Of a stretch of 64,000 nt of DNA, positions 49,852 through 62,242 are shown piece by piece. The position numbers and the translations under genes are program-made. The DNA is taken from NCBI GenBank assembly GCA_963576475.1, contig OY754977.1, positions 12,896,743 through 12,960,742 of the forward strand, written 5' to 3'. This DNA is from Molanna angustata (taxonomy: Eukaryota; Arthropoda; Insecta; Trichoptera; Molannidae). Every line of letters starts with the position of its first letter. Position 1 is the stretch's first letter. The notes under the pieces were generated by a model. The model saw only the letters and a program-made list of their open reading frames with translations, was not told the DNA's origin and did not search any database.

Positions 49852-49912
49852 GGAATTGGAAAGAGCCAATACAGCGGCTTATTTTGATCGTGGTTTCAGT
49901 GTTAACGGAATT
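49852..49912 (+). repeat. repeat fragment shared with 27108-27256
   Basis: GGAATTGGAAAGAGCCAATA and GCGGCTTATTTTGATCG match the block at about 27194-27235. Confidence 0.5.
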
Positions 49913-50059
49913 ATCAAATGGAATTCATTTAGTTTTGTGGCCCTCGGTAAATTGCTCAAGACTGTTTTGTTTTGCAGTGCCAACAAATAAGCAAAAGCGC
50001 CCTTGGAATGGTTATTTACTATAAAACGGCGCAATAAAAAATTGATTATTCCATCTACA

Positions 50060-50195
50060 CATACATCCTTATACATTCCCTAAATTAAGCACACATGCTT
50101 GTGCTATATGTGAACGAAGTCGGTCGTGGCAGGATTCGAACCCGCGACCACTGGATTACTAACCCAGCGCGCAAACCGCTCTGCCACCGCACATT
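50060..50195 (-). mobile_element. tRNA-derived SINE (family A), copy 2, truncated tail
   Basis: On the minus strand the head has GTGGCAGAGCGGTTTGCGC and GGGTTCGAATCC, with anticodon-position AGT. The body ends early after GGGAATGTATAAGGATGTAT. It faces copy 3 head to head about 70 bp away. Confidence 0.82.
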
Positions 50196-50266
50196 TTAAC
50201 ATTTCGTTATTTGAGTGAAATCGTGATTGTATACATTATTTTAATATTACTGCATAACTTTAAGAT

Positions 50267-50450
50267 GGGTCGATGGCAGAGCGGTTAGCGCGCTGGGCTA
50301 GCAATCCAGTGGTCGCGAGTTCGAATCCTGCCTCGACCGATTTCGTTCACCTATAGCACAAGCATTTATGCTTATTTTAGGGAACGTAGGAAGATGTATA
50401 TGTACTTGTTTAACAAGGACATATTTCATTTTTTTATATGAAAAAAAAAA
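50267..50450 (+). mobile_element. tRNA-derived SINE (family A), copy 3
   Basis: The head has GGGTCGATGGCAGAGCGGTT and GAGTTCGAATCC, with anticodon-position AGC (Ala-like). The body is full, with AACAAGGACATATTTCATT and an A-rich tail. The D-loop and T-loop boxes (Pol III A and B boxes) are intact. Confidence 0.87.
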
Positions 50451-53400
50451 CTCATATTCGCACTGTCACACTGAAATCGATACAATATTAAAACAGTTTA
50501 CTGCAAATGGATATAAAAAATGACACTTTAAGAGTAAGACATTATTTGGCCTTCTGTGTTTTCCTACAAATTGTTTGTAACTGTTTGATCTCAGAATGAA
50601 ATAAAATAAAAAAATAAATATGCGTTTCATATAAAAATATAAATCAAAAGATTGATTAATTTATTTTTTGTTTTTAAAAATGAACAAATTTTATTGGCAT
50701 GCATTGAAAAATGATTGTTTTGATTTATCAGTCTTGATCGTATTGTTTTAATAACAGTCTATTTTTTTTAAATCATAAGCATATTATCTACAACCCAAAA
50801 AAGATATTCTAAAGAGATAATTGGATTACTATTTCAACAAAAATGATTATTGCATCATGAAAACTAAGTCTATTGAAGTATTAATATGTAGAACAATTAT
50901 ATTGCATTTTTATTTTATGAGGTAAATACTGTTTATGAGTGGCAATGAGGTACAATAATAAAGTTATAGGACTAATTATAAGTTAATACTGTTTATATGT
51001 ATTCAATTTTATCAAATAATTCTAAATATCTTGATAATACAACTGAAATAGGAACATAATACATTAATGCTGCCTGCAATCGTATATTAATTATAATGAC
51101 CTGGGACACTATACTCCAATTTCCCACTAACGATGTTGATACCTTACGACTCATTTTTTTGTTTGGTAATATTTCATAATCAAAAATCTTTCTATTTATT
51201 TCCAAATAAGTAATTATAACATATTAATTTGTGTTCATTATTTGTAAATATCTGTTTTATTATTTACCAAAGAAAATATATATTTTTACTTGTTTTTTTT
51301 ATATTTATATAATATAATTAACTTATGGTTCGAAAAAACAGGAAGCGTCATAATGAACAATATGCTAAGAAATCTATCATAGAATTTCATTGAGAAGGCT
51401 TGTTTTGATTAGCATAGAAAAAAAATTTCCAACGCATCCCAAATGCTGCATTACCTCTTCTTCCATGTGAAATTTCAATGTCGAACAATTTTAATATCAA
51501 ATAATTTCAAGAATAGACTCAGAGTCTACCATACGGCATTTCATTTGACTATTTTAGGCGACAAAGTCGCATACGACATATCCCGTGCGAGATTGGAGAA
51601 TAGATACCCTGACGCTTTAACAAGGGATATAACGAATCTCGTAATTTCTACATTGTTGAATATAGATTCAACGATTAGACGTAACTTTGAGTGGCACATA
51701 TGAAATCAATAAACGATATGACTATGTTTGTATCTAAGGACAATCTTTATATCTTTGGTACCGTGCGATTGTAAGTGGTAATACCTTGCTTTCTAGCCTA
51801 CGAGAAAAACAGGAAATCACCCTTACACAAAGTCATGTATCAAAAACTAAAATTACTCTTTTATATATGATTGATTCTGAATCTCAAGATCTTAATGAAT
51901 GATTATGACAGGCCAGGTTATAACAGGTCGATTTTTTTCATGATGTCTTGATTTTTCTGTTTTCTCCATGATTATATTTTATTTGCATCGCTGGAGAGAT
52001 GTTTTGTGGATTTATAGCGGAAAAACTCAATTTAATAAGTGTTAATAATTGAAAAAAATTCGTACAAACAAACCAAAAGATTAGCTAAATGTAGGTAAAG
52101 AAGAATGTACCTTAGTTATTCCTGAAGAAGACACTAAAGATGACTATTTTGATACCAAGTAATGTAATAAAATATTTTAGTATTTTATTACTAATAATGA
52201 ACAACAAAAAAAAAGTTTTTTCCACATCACCAAGTAATGTATTTAAGACAATTTTTAAACGTAGCAGTTTCATAGCGATAGGTAGGTACTGATTAAGACA
52301 CCATAGATTTTTTTTAGTAGGTTTTGTGATAAAATTGTAATGAACAATTGGTTGATGATTTTGTCTTCAGTAAATAATATAAACCTGTAGGTAAGAAATT
52401 TTACAAGACCTATAGTTCATATTTTCTTTAGATTTTACTCAAAGCGTTAAGTGCTGACGAACATTCGCTATATCCCTAGGCTAAACAGCGTAACATGTTG
52501 AGCCTACTCACTACAAAACAGCGTTATATTAATTACTACAAGTTTTATTACATTTAATGGTTATCATATCGTATTGAATAGTAATATTAATCAATATTTT
52601 ACAATTATCATGTATCAAAAAGGTATTTTTTCCCAATATAGGTCAAAGCTCAGATTATATCATGGTTAGTATCGGTTGTGACTTGTATAATAATAGAATC
52701 ACCTTATGAAGTAGAAAATGTATACAAAAGTCAACTACAAAAGTTTTCTAGTAAAATTTATATTCGAGAGATTTTCTTTTTTAAAAATTACAAGTATTAG
52801 GTTACAAAGTCCTCGAATATCGGTGAGGCATTAGTTACAATAATAAATATTTGTTTGTAATTGTTAATAATTTTTACATTATTATTTACGAGCATTTGAA
52901 TAGGAAGTTGAATTAAAGCATTTTTTGTTATTAATATAGTTATAAGACTGAATAAATTACAAATACTTGCATTAAGTAGCGAATCTGAATATTATGATAT
53001 TTTTTATAGCTGCTTGTGTTTCTACATTATACAAACACGAATTCAGGGAGATAAATGTATGTTTATATATTATATTTATAACAAGGCCAGAATTTATTAT
53101 ACATTATTTTTATAATTAATAAATAAACTTTCTGTATAATTGCATGTATGTCGATTTGTAAAGATATATTCAAAAAAACGAAGAATCTTAATGAAGTGGG
53201 CGATTATTGGTCTACCAGATCCAGATATTATGTAGTGTATGTATGAAATAGATAATTGTTTCAAACTTTTTCATCGCTTCTGGATAAAAAAAAATATAAC
53301 TCATTATTTAGAAAACATTTATATTGTTTTTATTTAAACATATAATTGAATATCGTAAAATATGCATGTTTTTGGAACTAGCAAAATATCGAATAATTGA

Positions 53401-54477
53401 TTATGGAACAAAAACGAAACTAGGTCGAATAAAAGCCAAAATTTAGTCATATTCACGCAGACTTTGTTTTTTTTCAATGATCTGTGTGAACAGTTGAAGG
53501 AATTCTTCCATGATCTTTTTTTAATTAGTTTTTTTTTCTTGTATAATGGACAAGTGTTGACTTTTTAGATTTATAATTTAAAAATAATTTATTTTGTGAA
53601 TAAAAATTAGATGCCACCATAAAAAAATCTTAAATTTATGGATAAACTATTTGTGTGCACTCTAATCAACACTCACTAGTGAAAATTTCTTTTATTTTAT
53701 CGATTTAATCTTTATTTATCTTATTTTTATATCACTATAACAAACAAAAAATACCGTGAGGTCTCAACTTCATGACAAATAAATTAAACATTAACAATAT
53801 TATCACATTGCTATAAAATCAATTAAAAAGTTGTGAATTTATGTATAGTTTATCACAACTGATTGCATCACAAAGATACATTCTATGTCATTAAAAAAGC
53901 TTAACATGATATTATTGAAAACATATTTTTTGCAATAATTAAACTTAATTAATATTACATTTTAGTATTATAAAACGAGTATTTCTATTTAGCAAAGTAA
54001 GGCTAAAAATTAAATTAAGAACACGATTTAACTAATGAGTCGATTTATTCGTGAATCGCTACTTTTTCTAAAGCGTGGTTAATGTTTAAAACAAAGCATC
54101 GACTCTTATCTATTAACACACGTTTTTCACATTATAAATATCACACACAAAATAAAAGACAAATTTCTGGGTCAAAATTGATTCATCCACAAAATTGTCA
54201 AAGAAAAGTCTCAAAAGCACCAACTACTAAGTTTTAAAACAACACCCAACAATTCTTATAAAATTATTTTGCCTATTTTATTCATAATTTATTCGTCTGC
54301 CATCTTCTTTAAGTATAAATATAAACATGATTCATTAAAAATCGAATCAATTTTATTTTATCCTACTGACTAGTACAAACAATCAAATCACTACATGAAT
54401 TTTATTATTGTTACTCTAGGCCGTGTAATTGTCACCTTAAAAAAATAATAACATACCTATTTTAAAACGATTTACTA
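50451..54477. other. intron 2 sequence, no gene recognised
   Basis: It is AT-rich. The 86-codon ORF at 51443-51703 (…SRARLENRYPDALTRD…) and a 70-codon minus ORF at 50993-51205 have no recognisable similarity, and I do not annotate them as genes. A CCTGAAGAAGA motif at 52111 echoes that at about 5570. Confidence 0.4.
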
Positions 54478-54537
54478 TGTGATTATATTATAATTCTATC
54501 ATTATAAACTTTTTGATAGAATTGTAATATAATCACA
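54478..54537. repeat. 24-bp-arm hairpin
   Basis: Arm 54478-54501 begins TGTGATTATATTATAATT. Arm 54514-54537 is its inverse complement with a single mismatch. The loop is 12 nt. It lies in unc-13 intron 2. Confidence 0.95.
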
Positions 54538-54685
54538 CTTATTATGAAAAAAAATATATATACGAGTATAATTTTACGTTCTATGTATTTAATAAAGCTC
54601 GCAAAAGCGACTTCCATTCACCGGTATCGCTCAATGCCGAGTGTCTTCAGAATAGTGATGAAGACCTTCGGCCTTGTCCTATTGT

Positions 54686-54911
54686 CGGCCTTCGTGGCTC
54701 AGTTGGTTGGGTATCTGACTGCTGATCCAAAGGTCCCGGGTTCGATTCTCGGTGGAGACACAGTTTTTAATTGTGTTTTCAGTCTGGATCTGTGAGACGA
54801 TTAATATCGTAAGTCTCCGGAATGTGGTAACTTGTTATTGGGTGCATGTTAAATTAATATTTTACATAGTACCTGTTAGTCGCCCGAGAAATAATAAATA
54901 AATAAATAAAT
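54686..54911 (+). mobile_element. tRNA-derived SINE (family B)
   Basis: The head reads TTCGTGGCTCAGTTGGTTGG (A box) and GGTTCGATTCTCGG (B box), different from family A. It is followed by a unique body (GACGATTAATATCGTAAGTC) and an AAAT-repeat tail at about 54890-54911. The poor anticodon stem and the body and tail argue against a functional tRNA gene. Confidence 0.8.
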
Positions 54912-55051
54912 TCAAAACAAGGATACTTTTAACAGAGAAGGAATGGGTAATACCAAGAAAAATAGAATACCCAACAGACATTAAGGTAAATAAATAGTCA
55001 CAATAAAATACAAAAAAGGAGTAAAGAAATGAATATATAAATTAATATTGT

Positions 55052-55222
55052 ATGGATCGATGGCAGAGTGGTTAACGCGCTGGGCTAGTAATCCAGTGGT
55101 CGCGAGTTCGAATCCTGCCTCGACCGATTTCGTTCACCTATAGCACAAGCATTTATGCTTATTTGAAGGAACGTAGGAGATGTATATATACTTGTTTAAC
55201 AAGGACATATTCATTTTTTTAT
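55052..55222 (+). mobile_element. tRNA-derived SINE (family A), copy 4
   Basis: The head has GATCGATGGCAGAGTGGTTA and GAGTTCGAATCC, with anticodon-position AGT. The body contains CACCTATAGCACAAGCATTT and CTTGTTTAACAAGGACATAT, ending in T/A runs. Confidence 0.87.
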
Positions 55223-55416
55223 AAAAAAAGGACAGCTGACCTGAAGCCACGTTTACGAACTTAATTAAATAGAAAGTTAATCTATATAGGTATATATATT
55301 TTTTTCATAATTAATTATTATTGAATGACGTTTTTCCTCCGAGATGGATACTTTTTTGATTTATAGAAATCTGTGTGTATTAAAGCGAGTTCTTATAGAG
55401 TCATTGAACTCTTCAA

Positions 55417-55598
55417 GGAGCAAGTCTGGTCCAACCGTCGAAACCAAAACCCTCGTGATTACCCATACCATGGATATAATTATCTTTTGGAGTTCTATGA
55501 CATCTACAGATATTATAGAACTCCATATAATAATTATATCCATGACATGGGTAATCGTGATGGTTTTGATTTCGCCGGTGGGACCAGACTTGCCCCCC
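55417..55598. mobile_element. palindromic MITE, copy 2
   Basis: The ends are GGAGCAAGTCTGGTCC and GGACCAGACTTGCCCC. The arms contain GAAACCAAAACCCTCGTG and its complement. The centre near TGGAGTTCTATGACATCT folds on itself. It is followed on the right by CAG. Confidence 0.87.
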
Positions 55599-55774
55599 AG
55601 TTTTCGCTAGAATACACGATTTACTTTTGAATTCTATAAGGTCTAATCCCTTAGTCAAGATGCCAATAAAAAGATTTTTGTCAAGAGAATCTTTTGTTTG
55701 TTGATTTTTTGTATGCGGTTTAACCCCATGACATTGGCCAAATGTCAAATCCCATACGAATAAATCAACAAACA

Positions 55775-55929
55775 GGGGGGCAAGTCTGGTTCAATCGGCG
55801 AAATCAAAACCCTAGTGATTACCCATATCATGGATATAATTATTATATGGAGTTCTACAATATCTTTAGATGTCATAAAACTCCATACAATAGGGTTTTG
55901 ATTTCGTCGGTCGAACCATACTTGCCCCT
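55775..55929. mobile_element. palindromic MITE, copy 3 (one arm deleted)
   Basis: It starts GGGGGGCAAGTCTGGTTC and ends GAACCATACTTGCCCC, flanked by CAG on both sides. The right arm lacks about 30 bp of the ATTACCCATATCATGG complement. It is only about 175 bp from copy 2, in the same layout. Confidence 0.85.
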
Positions 55930-57080
55930 CAGGTATTTATTGTCAAAACCTTTAGCATTATTTGTATCTTAACCTTTAGCATTATTTGTAAAGCAAGACC
56001 TATCATTTCAATATGAGAAGGTATCAACAGAATTCTTTCTCCGACTGCAGAGTACCTACCTACATATATTATAGAATACCTACCTATATTAGTTTGATGA
56101 ACTTTCAAAGTTGTATACACATTGCAGTGACATGATATTTTATGAGACGCTTATATTTCTCAGAGCAAATAATGTATTTTGTTTTCTAAAATTTTAAAAT
56201 TAAAAGATAAAATTAACAGAATTTCGTTGACTGTCAACATTGTTGACATGATTTTTTTTACAATTATAGGTACCTACTGCATAAATACAAAAAAAACATG
56301 TAAATATATAACTTACTTAATGTATAATAAAAAATGATCTATGAACCTATTGCTTGCACTGACAAACTGTTTATACAGTTTAGTACATAAATAATGATAA
56401 ATTAATACATAATTAAAAAACAGTACACTTGTAACAATAATGTTTTTACAAAAAAGTGAAATCTTGTGAACATTTTCATTTTTATTCAAATGAAAAAAAA
56501 AACAACAATAAATCGATTGTTTTACGACAGTTAAAAAAAACTAATAAAAAAAAATACATTTAAAAAATAATATGAAATATTTTTAATATTTGAAAATACA
56601 TTATTCTTATATGAATAATACCTACGACATAGTATAATAATACCTACTATTGACATAAATCGTTTATTTTTCAAAATAATTACATACTTATATCGTGGTT
56701 AGATTTTTGAAGTATTGAATCTATTAGGTAAAGATATTTAGCAAGAAAAGCTGAATAATATTTCTCTTGGAATTTAATGTTGTATTATGATGGTGTATAT
56801 GAATCGACTTAATAAATATATTTTTTTACGACGGAAAATATTTTGGTCGTTTTAAATAATACACTTTTTTGTAAATATTTTTTTGCATGATATGAATTTA
56901 TGATATGAGCGATATTAAATTTTATGCAAAACAAAATATCATGAAATTTTAAAATACACATGTAAAGCTAAGACTATCGAGAATACTCCACACTATTCAA
57001 TTAATAACTCATGTGGATATTGGACAAACGATTATGAAATACCATAAAATATATGGAACATTTAACTTAATTAAGTAATT
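55930..57080. other. sequence downstream of the giant exon
   Basis: It is AT-rich intron 2 DNA just 3' of the stop at 57081. AATAAA-type signals on the minus strand occur (for example TTTATT on the plus strand near 56666). They would matter only if the giant exon is read through without splicing. Confidence 0.4.
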
Positions 57081-57128
57081 TTAACTCTTAACTCTAATTT
57101 CATGTAGTTTTTGCATAATGTAACTTAC

Positions 57129-60100
57129 ACTTGTACTAACTTTATCTTTTTCGGCTGCTGCAGCCGCTTGTGCTGTCTCTTGGTTGTTCTTTTCTTCTGC
57201 CTTCCTTTCCTTGAGCGTCTTAAGCAGCTTCCATTTACTGCCTAGAGGACCGCCGTCCTTTTGAGCTGGAGGTGAAGTGGGCTCGGCGGCGGCTGGTGGC
57301 GGTTGCGGTAGAGGCGCAGGCTCTTCCTCTGCTTCCTCTGCACTCTGCTCTCCTGGACTGTCAGGCCCAGAAGTTTCACCAGACGATCCTTCGCCTTCGT
57401 CACCTCTTTCGTCTTCTTCGTCCATGTCACTTTCTTCGGGTTTTTCTTCTTCGGCAATCTCTTGTTCCATAAGTGCTTCGGCTTCTTTCCATGTTTGATA
57501 ATCTGTTACACGAGCGAATTCAGTATATGCGGATTTAGGGGCAGTCAAAGGACTTTTGTTTCGATTATTTCTACGTTTAATTGCTGATATTGTTTCATTT
57601 TGTATTTCCTCTGATGTTAAAACTCCTTCTATTGGCTTTCTTTTAATTCTAAGTTCTCGCAATACAAAAGACATCTTTTCTTTAACGTCTTCATCGGGTT
57701 GGAAAGGGGAAAGATCTTTCTCAAATTCAGGTTCTTCGATTAATGGTTCGTTTCTATCTAAATCCATTTGGGATTGTCTTTCCATTTCTTCGAGTTTTCT
57801 CAATTCATAACAGTACCACTCGTCTTCAGAATCAATACTATCTTCTGTACTTTGACGCCGGGAAGAAACTCGTGATCCACTTCTCCATGAATGTGTGCTT
57901 CGATTATCTTCATCATCGTGCCTAGAAAATGGTACATCTAAGCTCTGTTGATGTCGTGGCAAAAATCTGTTGGAATGGCTTCTTAAGCTTTGGGTTGATG
58001 GACTTCCCTCTGTAACTGGAGGTGGTTCTTCAACTGATATTGAACTGACAATTTCTGGTGGTTTAGTTTTTATATCAGGTTTACTTTCGACTTCTGGTTG
58101 AATATCTTTTATGGTTTCTTCCATTTCATCTAGCATTTCTAGATCTTCTGATTTTGCTATAGGTTCGTCGGGACATATTTGATCATCAGAAACTGAAGAA
58201 GACTGTCTCAGACGATATTTTCCAAGGGCTCTAGAAACTGCAAATTCCATTGAGCCTCCACTCATTCCGTACGATCTTGTTTCACCGCCAGATTCATCAG
58301 AACCATCTCTTCTTTTGACATCCCCAATCGTTGCAAATATTGATGATGATCCACTTTGACTTCCTGAACTTTTATTTCCCTCTTCTTCACCACATGCGTT
58401 ATCAGATAAATCTGTGTCTGGTTCCGTTTTATGACCATCTGATAGTTGATCTCTATCTTTGGAATGACGTTTTTTTATTTGCGCAAATATTGGTTGTGGG
58501 GGAGATGTTTCACAAGAATTTGATAAATACTCACCGTTTTTTGGGGGTGATTCTTGTTTTGTTGGATGTTCTTGAGATTCTTGTACACGAGACATTGTTT
58601 CAAATACCGGTAATGATTGAGTTTGTGGTTGAATTTTCGGATAACTTTGACCATGTTGTTGTATTTGTAATTGTTGAATTTTTTGTTGTTGGTCCATTTT
58701 TTCTTGTTGACTAAGTCTTCTTTGTTTTTTACTTGATGCCATTCTAGCAAACATATTACTATCTAAAGGTGTATCTGAAAATACACTGTCACTGTCTTCA
58801 GATTGAGCACTTGATCTTCCACCAGACCATTCTGTTTCAGAGGTTTCAGGATCTGATAGTGATTGATGACTAGTGTGTGTTTTTCTTTTAGCTTTTTGAA
58901 GTATACCTGACATAGTTGCCACCAAGGGATACCGTTTCTTTTTTCTAGGTACACCTCCTGTATTTCGACCTCTAAGAGAGGATTTATTGCTATCTTTTTG
59001 ACTATTTTCTAAATCATCTCTATCAACCCCAGAGGGCAATGATAGAGATCTATTTCTTTTTGGGAGATGTAAGTCAGGTAGCCAATGACTTACAGAACTC
59101 ATTGCTGACTTAAGTGAACCACGTTTTGGTTTTTTCACTATTTTTTCTTGAGGAGCTTTTGCCGTTTTTAAATCAGACGATATTGATACATATCCAGCAT
59201 GTGAGACAAGTAATCCAGATGTATCGTAATATTGTTCACCTGATGCTTGACGCATGTTTTGTTGTTGTTCTTGTAAATTTCTATTACGAAGATCTTGATC
59301 CATACTTGGATTATACTGTCTTTGTTGGTTCCAATTTCGATGGTTAACATGTTGTTCTGATTTATTTGGTTCATTACTTTGAAACATTTGTGCATTTTGA
59401 TAAATTGGTTGATTGTTGTTTTGCTGTTCGTATTCTCTTTGTTGTCTAAAATATTCTTGCTGGAGTTGATTTTGGTATTGTTTACGGTATTCTAAATTAT
59501 TCGCCATTGTTTGTGATGTCATGCTTGCAGTTGTATCCATTGAACTCGATGTAGAGTCATGTGGAATTTGAGAACCATCAGATGCTAACCATGCTGATGG
59601 ATCGTTGTAATCTTTTCTAGGTAAATTAAAAGAACTTGTATCATACCTTGATGATGTTGGATAGTAAGACAAGGCATCGGTTATATTACCAGATGGAAAC
59701 ATTGTTCTATGCATAGCATTTTTGTATCCTTCATGGTTTGATATACCATCAGTTTGCATTGATCCTATGGAGACTCCTCTTGTAAGAGACTTCCTTGAGC
59801 CACCGTGGGAAGTATGTAATGAGGTTTGTGGTCTATAATTTGGTTCTGGTGGATATCTATGAGGAGATACCTCTGGCGCTTGCATCGGCTCATTATATAA
59901 TTCTATGACGTCGGGATAATTTAAATTTTGTGACATACTGGATGATCCAGAAGTATAAACAGTTGTAAACGATGGTTCTCGATTACTGCCAGCAACTGAG
60001 TATATTGCAGGTTGTTCTGTTCTATAGTAATAGTCGCTATATATTGCGGGCCCTTGTTGTGGATCTTGTATTCCAAGTGAGTTTATATCTAATTTTTCAC

Positions 60101-62242
60101 TTGCGTTTAATTCTGCCATATATTGACCATATGCTTCCAAACCATTTTCTATAGGGTGTGGGGTTTTAGTGGACATAAACGCTGAAGCATGGTGGCTGCT
60201 ACTTGTATGAGTAATATCTCTTTTTGATGAGAGATATGAATCGGTATCACTTTCCATATATCTTTTTGGTTCAGCATAAATTGCTGTTTGACTTTGCATG
60301 TTACTAGGAGAATGACTTCGATGGTGTATTTTATGATGATGTTCTACGAGAGATTTATTGGTTCTAGGTGATCCAGGACTTTTTTCTAAACTTGACCAAC
60401 CACTCATTGAGGAGAGACCTGAATCTGATTTTGCAGCCACAATATTGTTTGGATCTTTCTTCACATGTCTTGGAGAAGTACGAGAGGATTTCGGCGATCT
60501 TGGACTAAGTCGTTCCATATCATGTTGGGCATTTAAAGTTGCTTGTTGATTTGCTGCAACTAAATAAACAGGGGAAGGGCCTCTTTGAGGACCAGTAATC
60601 AATGAACTTTCGGGCATTAAAAATGTCTCACCTTCATCTTGGGGTGCAGGAGGAGGTGGACTTGGTGAGTCAGATGAATTATTTCTACTTTCTGTTAATT
60701 GAATACTCAGTCTCCCTGTTGAATCAATATAACCATCTTGTCTTGTTCTAGTACTATGCACTGATAAGGTTGGCGATGAAGACTTTTCTATACATTGCAT
60801 TAATGGTTCACTTGTTAAATTAGAAGACGAAGAAAAATTATTTCCGTACATTTTATTATAATCTGATGTATCTCCATATGAGTATGATAAATCAAATCTA
60901 TCTCTGGATAATGCTCCAGGCGATTTAGGTTTCGAGTGCGAGTCTGCATTGGCTACTGCAGAACTATAAGCTAATCTACCAGTCACTGTTGTGTAAGGTT
61001 CAGTCGTTGTATTTTTTTCTATATGATATTTATGTCTTGGTGATGTGACATTTGGCGATCTAAAACCCCCTGCCATAGCATCTGCTACTTCTTTGTCCGT
61101 ACTGACAGTACTGTCAGCAATAGAGAGACGAGAAGAGGATCGATTTGTAGGTGGTGCCGGCACGGGTAATGTTGCTGGTACTCCAGTGGCAGCAAGTAAC
61201 ATCAGTTCTTCGATCCCTCTAGGACCGCTGCTAAAGCTCCAATTTTCAGAATCTACATATATTTGGCGAAGTTGTTCATCAATAATATTACCATCTTCAG
61301 CTAAAGCTCGAGAATCTACTTCCTTGTCATCTCTAGGGTCATGTTTTATGTGTTGTGGACTGATTAATCTACTTTTTAATTCTTTTAATTCTTTTGAATC
61401 TTTTTGTAATTTAGTAGTCAACCTATCTAATTCATGTAATTTTTCTATGGCTATTTGGTCTATTGAGCTCAGTCTAGAGAGTTGAGCCAGGTCTCGTTCA
61501 CTTACACACGGTGAATTACCACGATAATCTTTGTAATCCATTGCACTAAAAACTTCCTGTCTTTCATCTTCTAGAGCCTGCTCCATCAATTCTCTCACTT
61601 CATCTTTAACAGCGTTAGGATCTTCGGTATCTTCAGGATCTTCCCAAATCATATCTAATTGTGAAGGAGGTCTTGAAGGTTCGTTGCAAACTAAATCTTC
61701 TCTATAAGCGCGATTTAGGCTCCTATAAAATGCTTCATCAGAATCAGGTACAGGGATTTGTAAATCAGTAGGATCAACATCAACATCAATTAGCATACGA
61801 CCTGTTGCTCCAGTTGCTTCAACACCTTCTTCTAAGCCATCCTCTACCGTGCCGTTTCCAAGAATTTCTCTGATGACTTCTAGTTGCCCTAAGCGACCTG
61901 CAGGTGTACCTCTTTCTGCCGTATAAAAATCCAGCAAGTGAGCGATGACTCCCTGTTGTTCGCAAAGCAAGCCTTCGAGTCGCTCAAGACGTTCCCACAT
62001 TTTGATGTATTCTTGAGAAAGAAGGTCTAAAGCTCTCCACGCATATTTGAGTTCAGTCTCTAGGATGTTAAGACGAGTGCCAAGACGTTCCATATAGTCG
62101 CTAATGATGTAATCCGTCTGTCCTTCGTAGGCAGCAGGGCCCCCTGCTGTCCCCGCTCCAGGCAAGGCCAAGGGCCCTGCGCCCTCTCCATCTTGTTGAC
62201 CTTGGGCGTCCATCACACACCGGCCATTTAAATTTATATCAA
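57129..62242 (-). CDS. unc-13: unc-13 giant N-terminal exon (about 1,695 codons)
   Basis: An uninterrupted frame runs from ATG 62213 to a stop at 57081 (1,710 codons), with an in-frame TGA at 62259-62261 just upstream. The codon before this ATG is GTG and lies in the candidate upstream extension. By residue from ATG 62213: predicted coiled coil at about 35-100 (YMERLGTRLNILETELKYAW and following); acidic stretch about 187-230; second coiled coil about 245-290; long Ser/Thr/Pro-rich disordered region about 350-1150; Gln-rich tracts near 900-1000 and 1185; basic patches near 1045 and 1095; conserved-looking EDEWYCYELRKLEEMERQ near 1475; Glu/Asp-rich segment about 1580-1640 next to Pro-rich PLPQPPP; basic amphipathic SKWKLLKTLKERK near 1660, which could be calmodulin-binding by analogy with Munc13 (inference). 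Two donors fit phase 0: GTAAGT after 57129 and GTTAGT after 57141. Either joins the next exon. Both ends are GC-richer than the introns. Long N-terminal regions of insect Unc-13 are isoform-specific and target the active zone. Confidence 0.85.

Noticed and set aside
50267..50341. tRNA-Ala(AGC)-like and tRNA-Thr(AGT)-like sequences as functional tRNA genes
   Set aside because: All copies continue into the same non-tRNA body and A-rich tail, vary at the anticodon, and occur five times on both strands, so they are SINE heads.
51443..51703. 86-codon ORF with a protein-like C-terminal half
   Set aside because: No family recognised and no splice context; a homology search would be needed to revive it.
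57272..61485. Numerous plus- and minus-strand ORFs over 57.2-61.5 kb
   Set aside because: They are antisense or alternative-frame shadows of the giant unc-13 exon.
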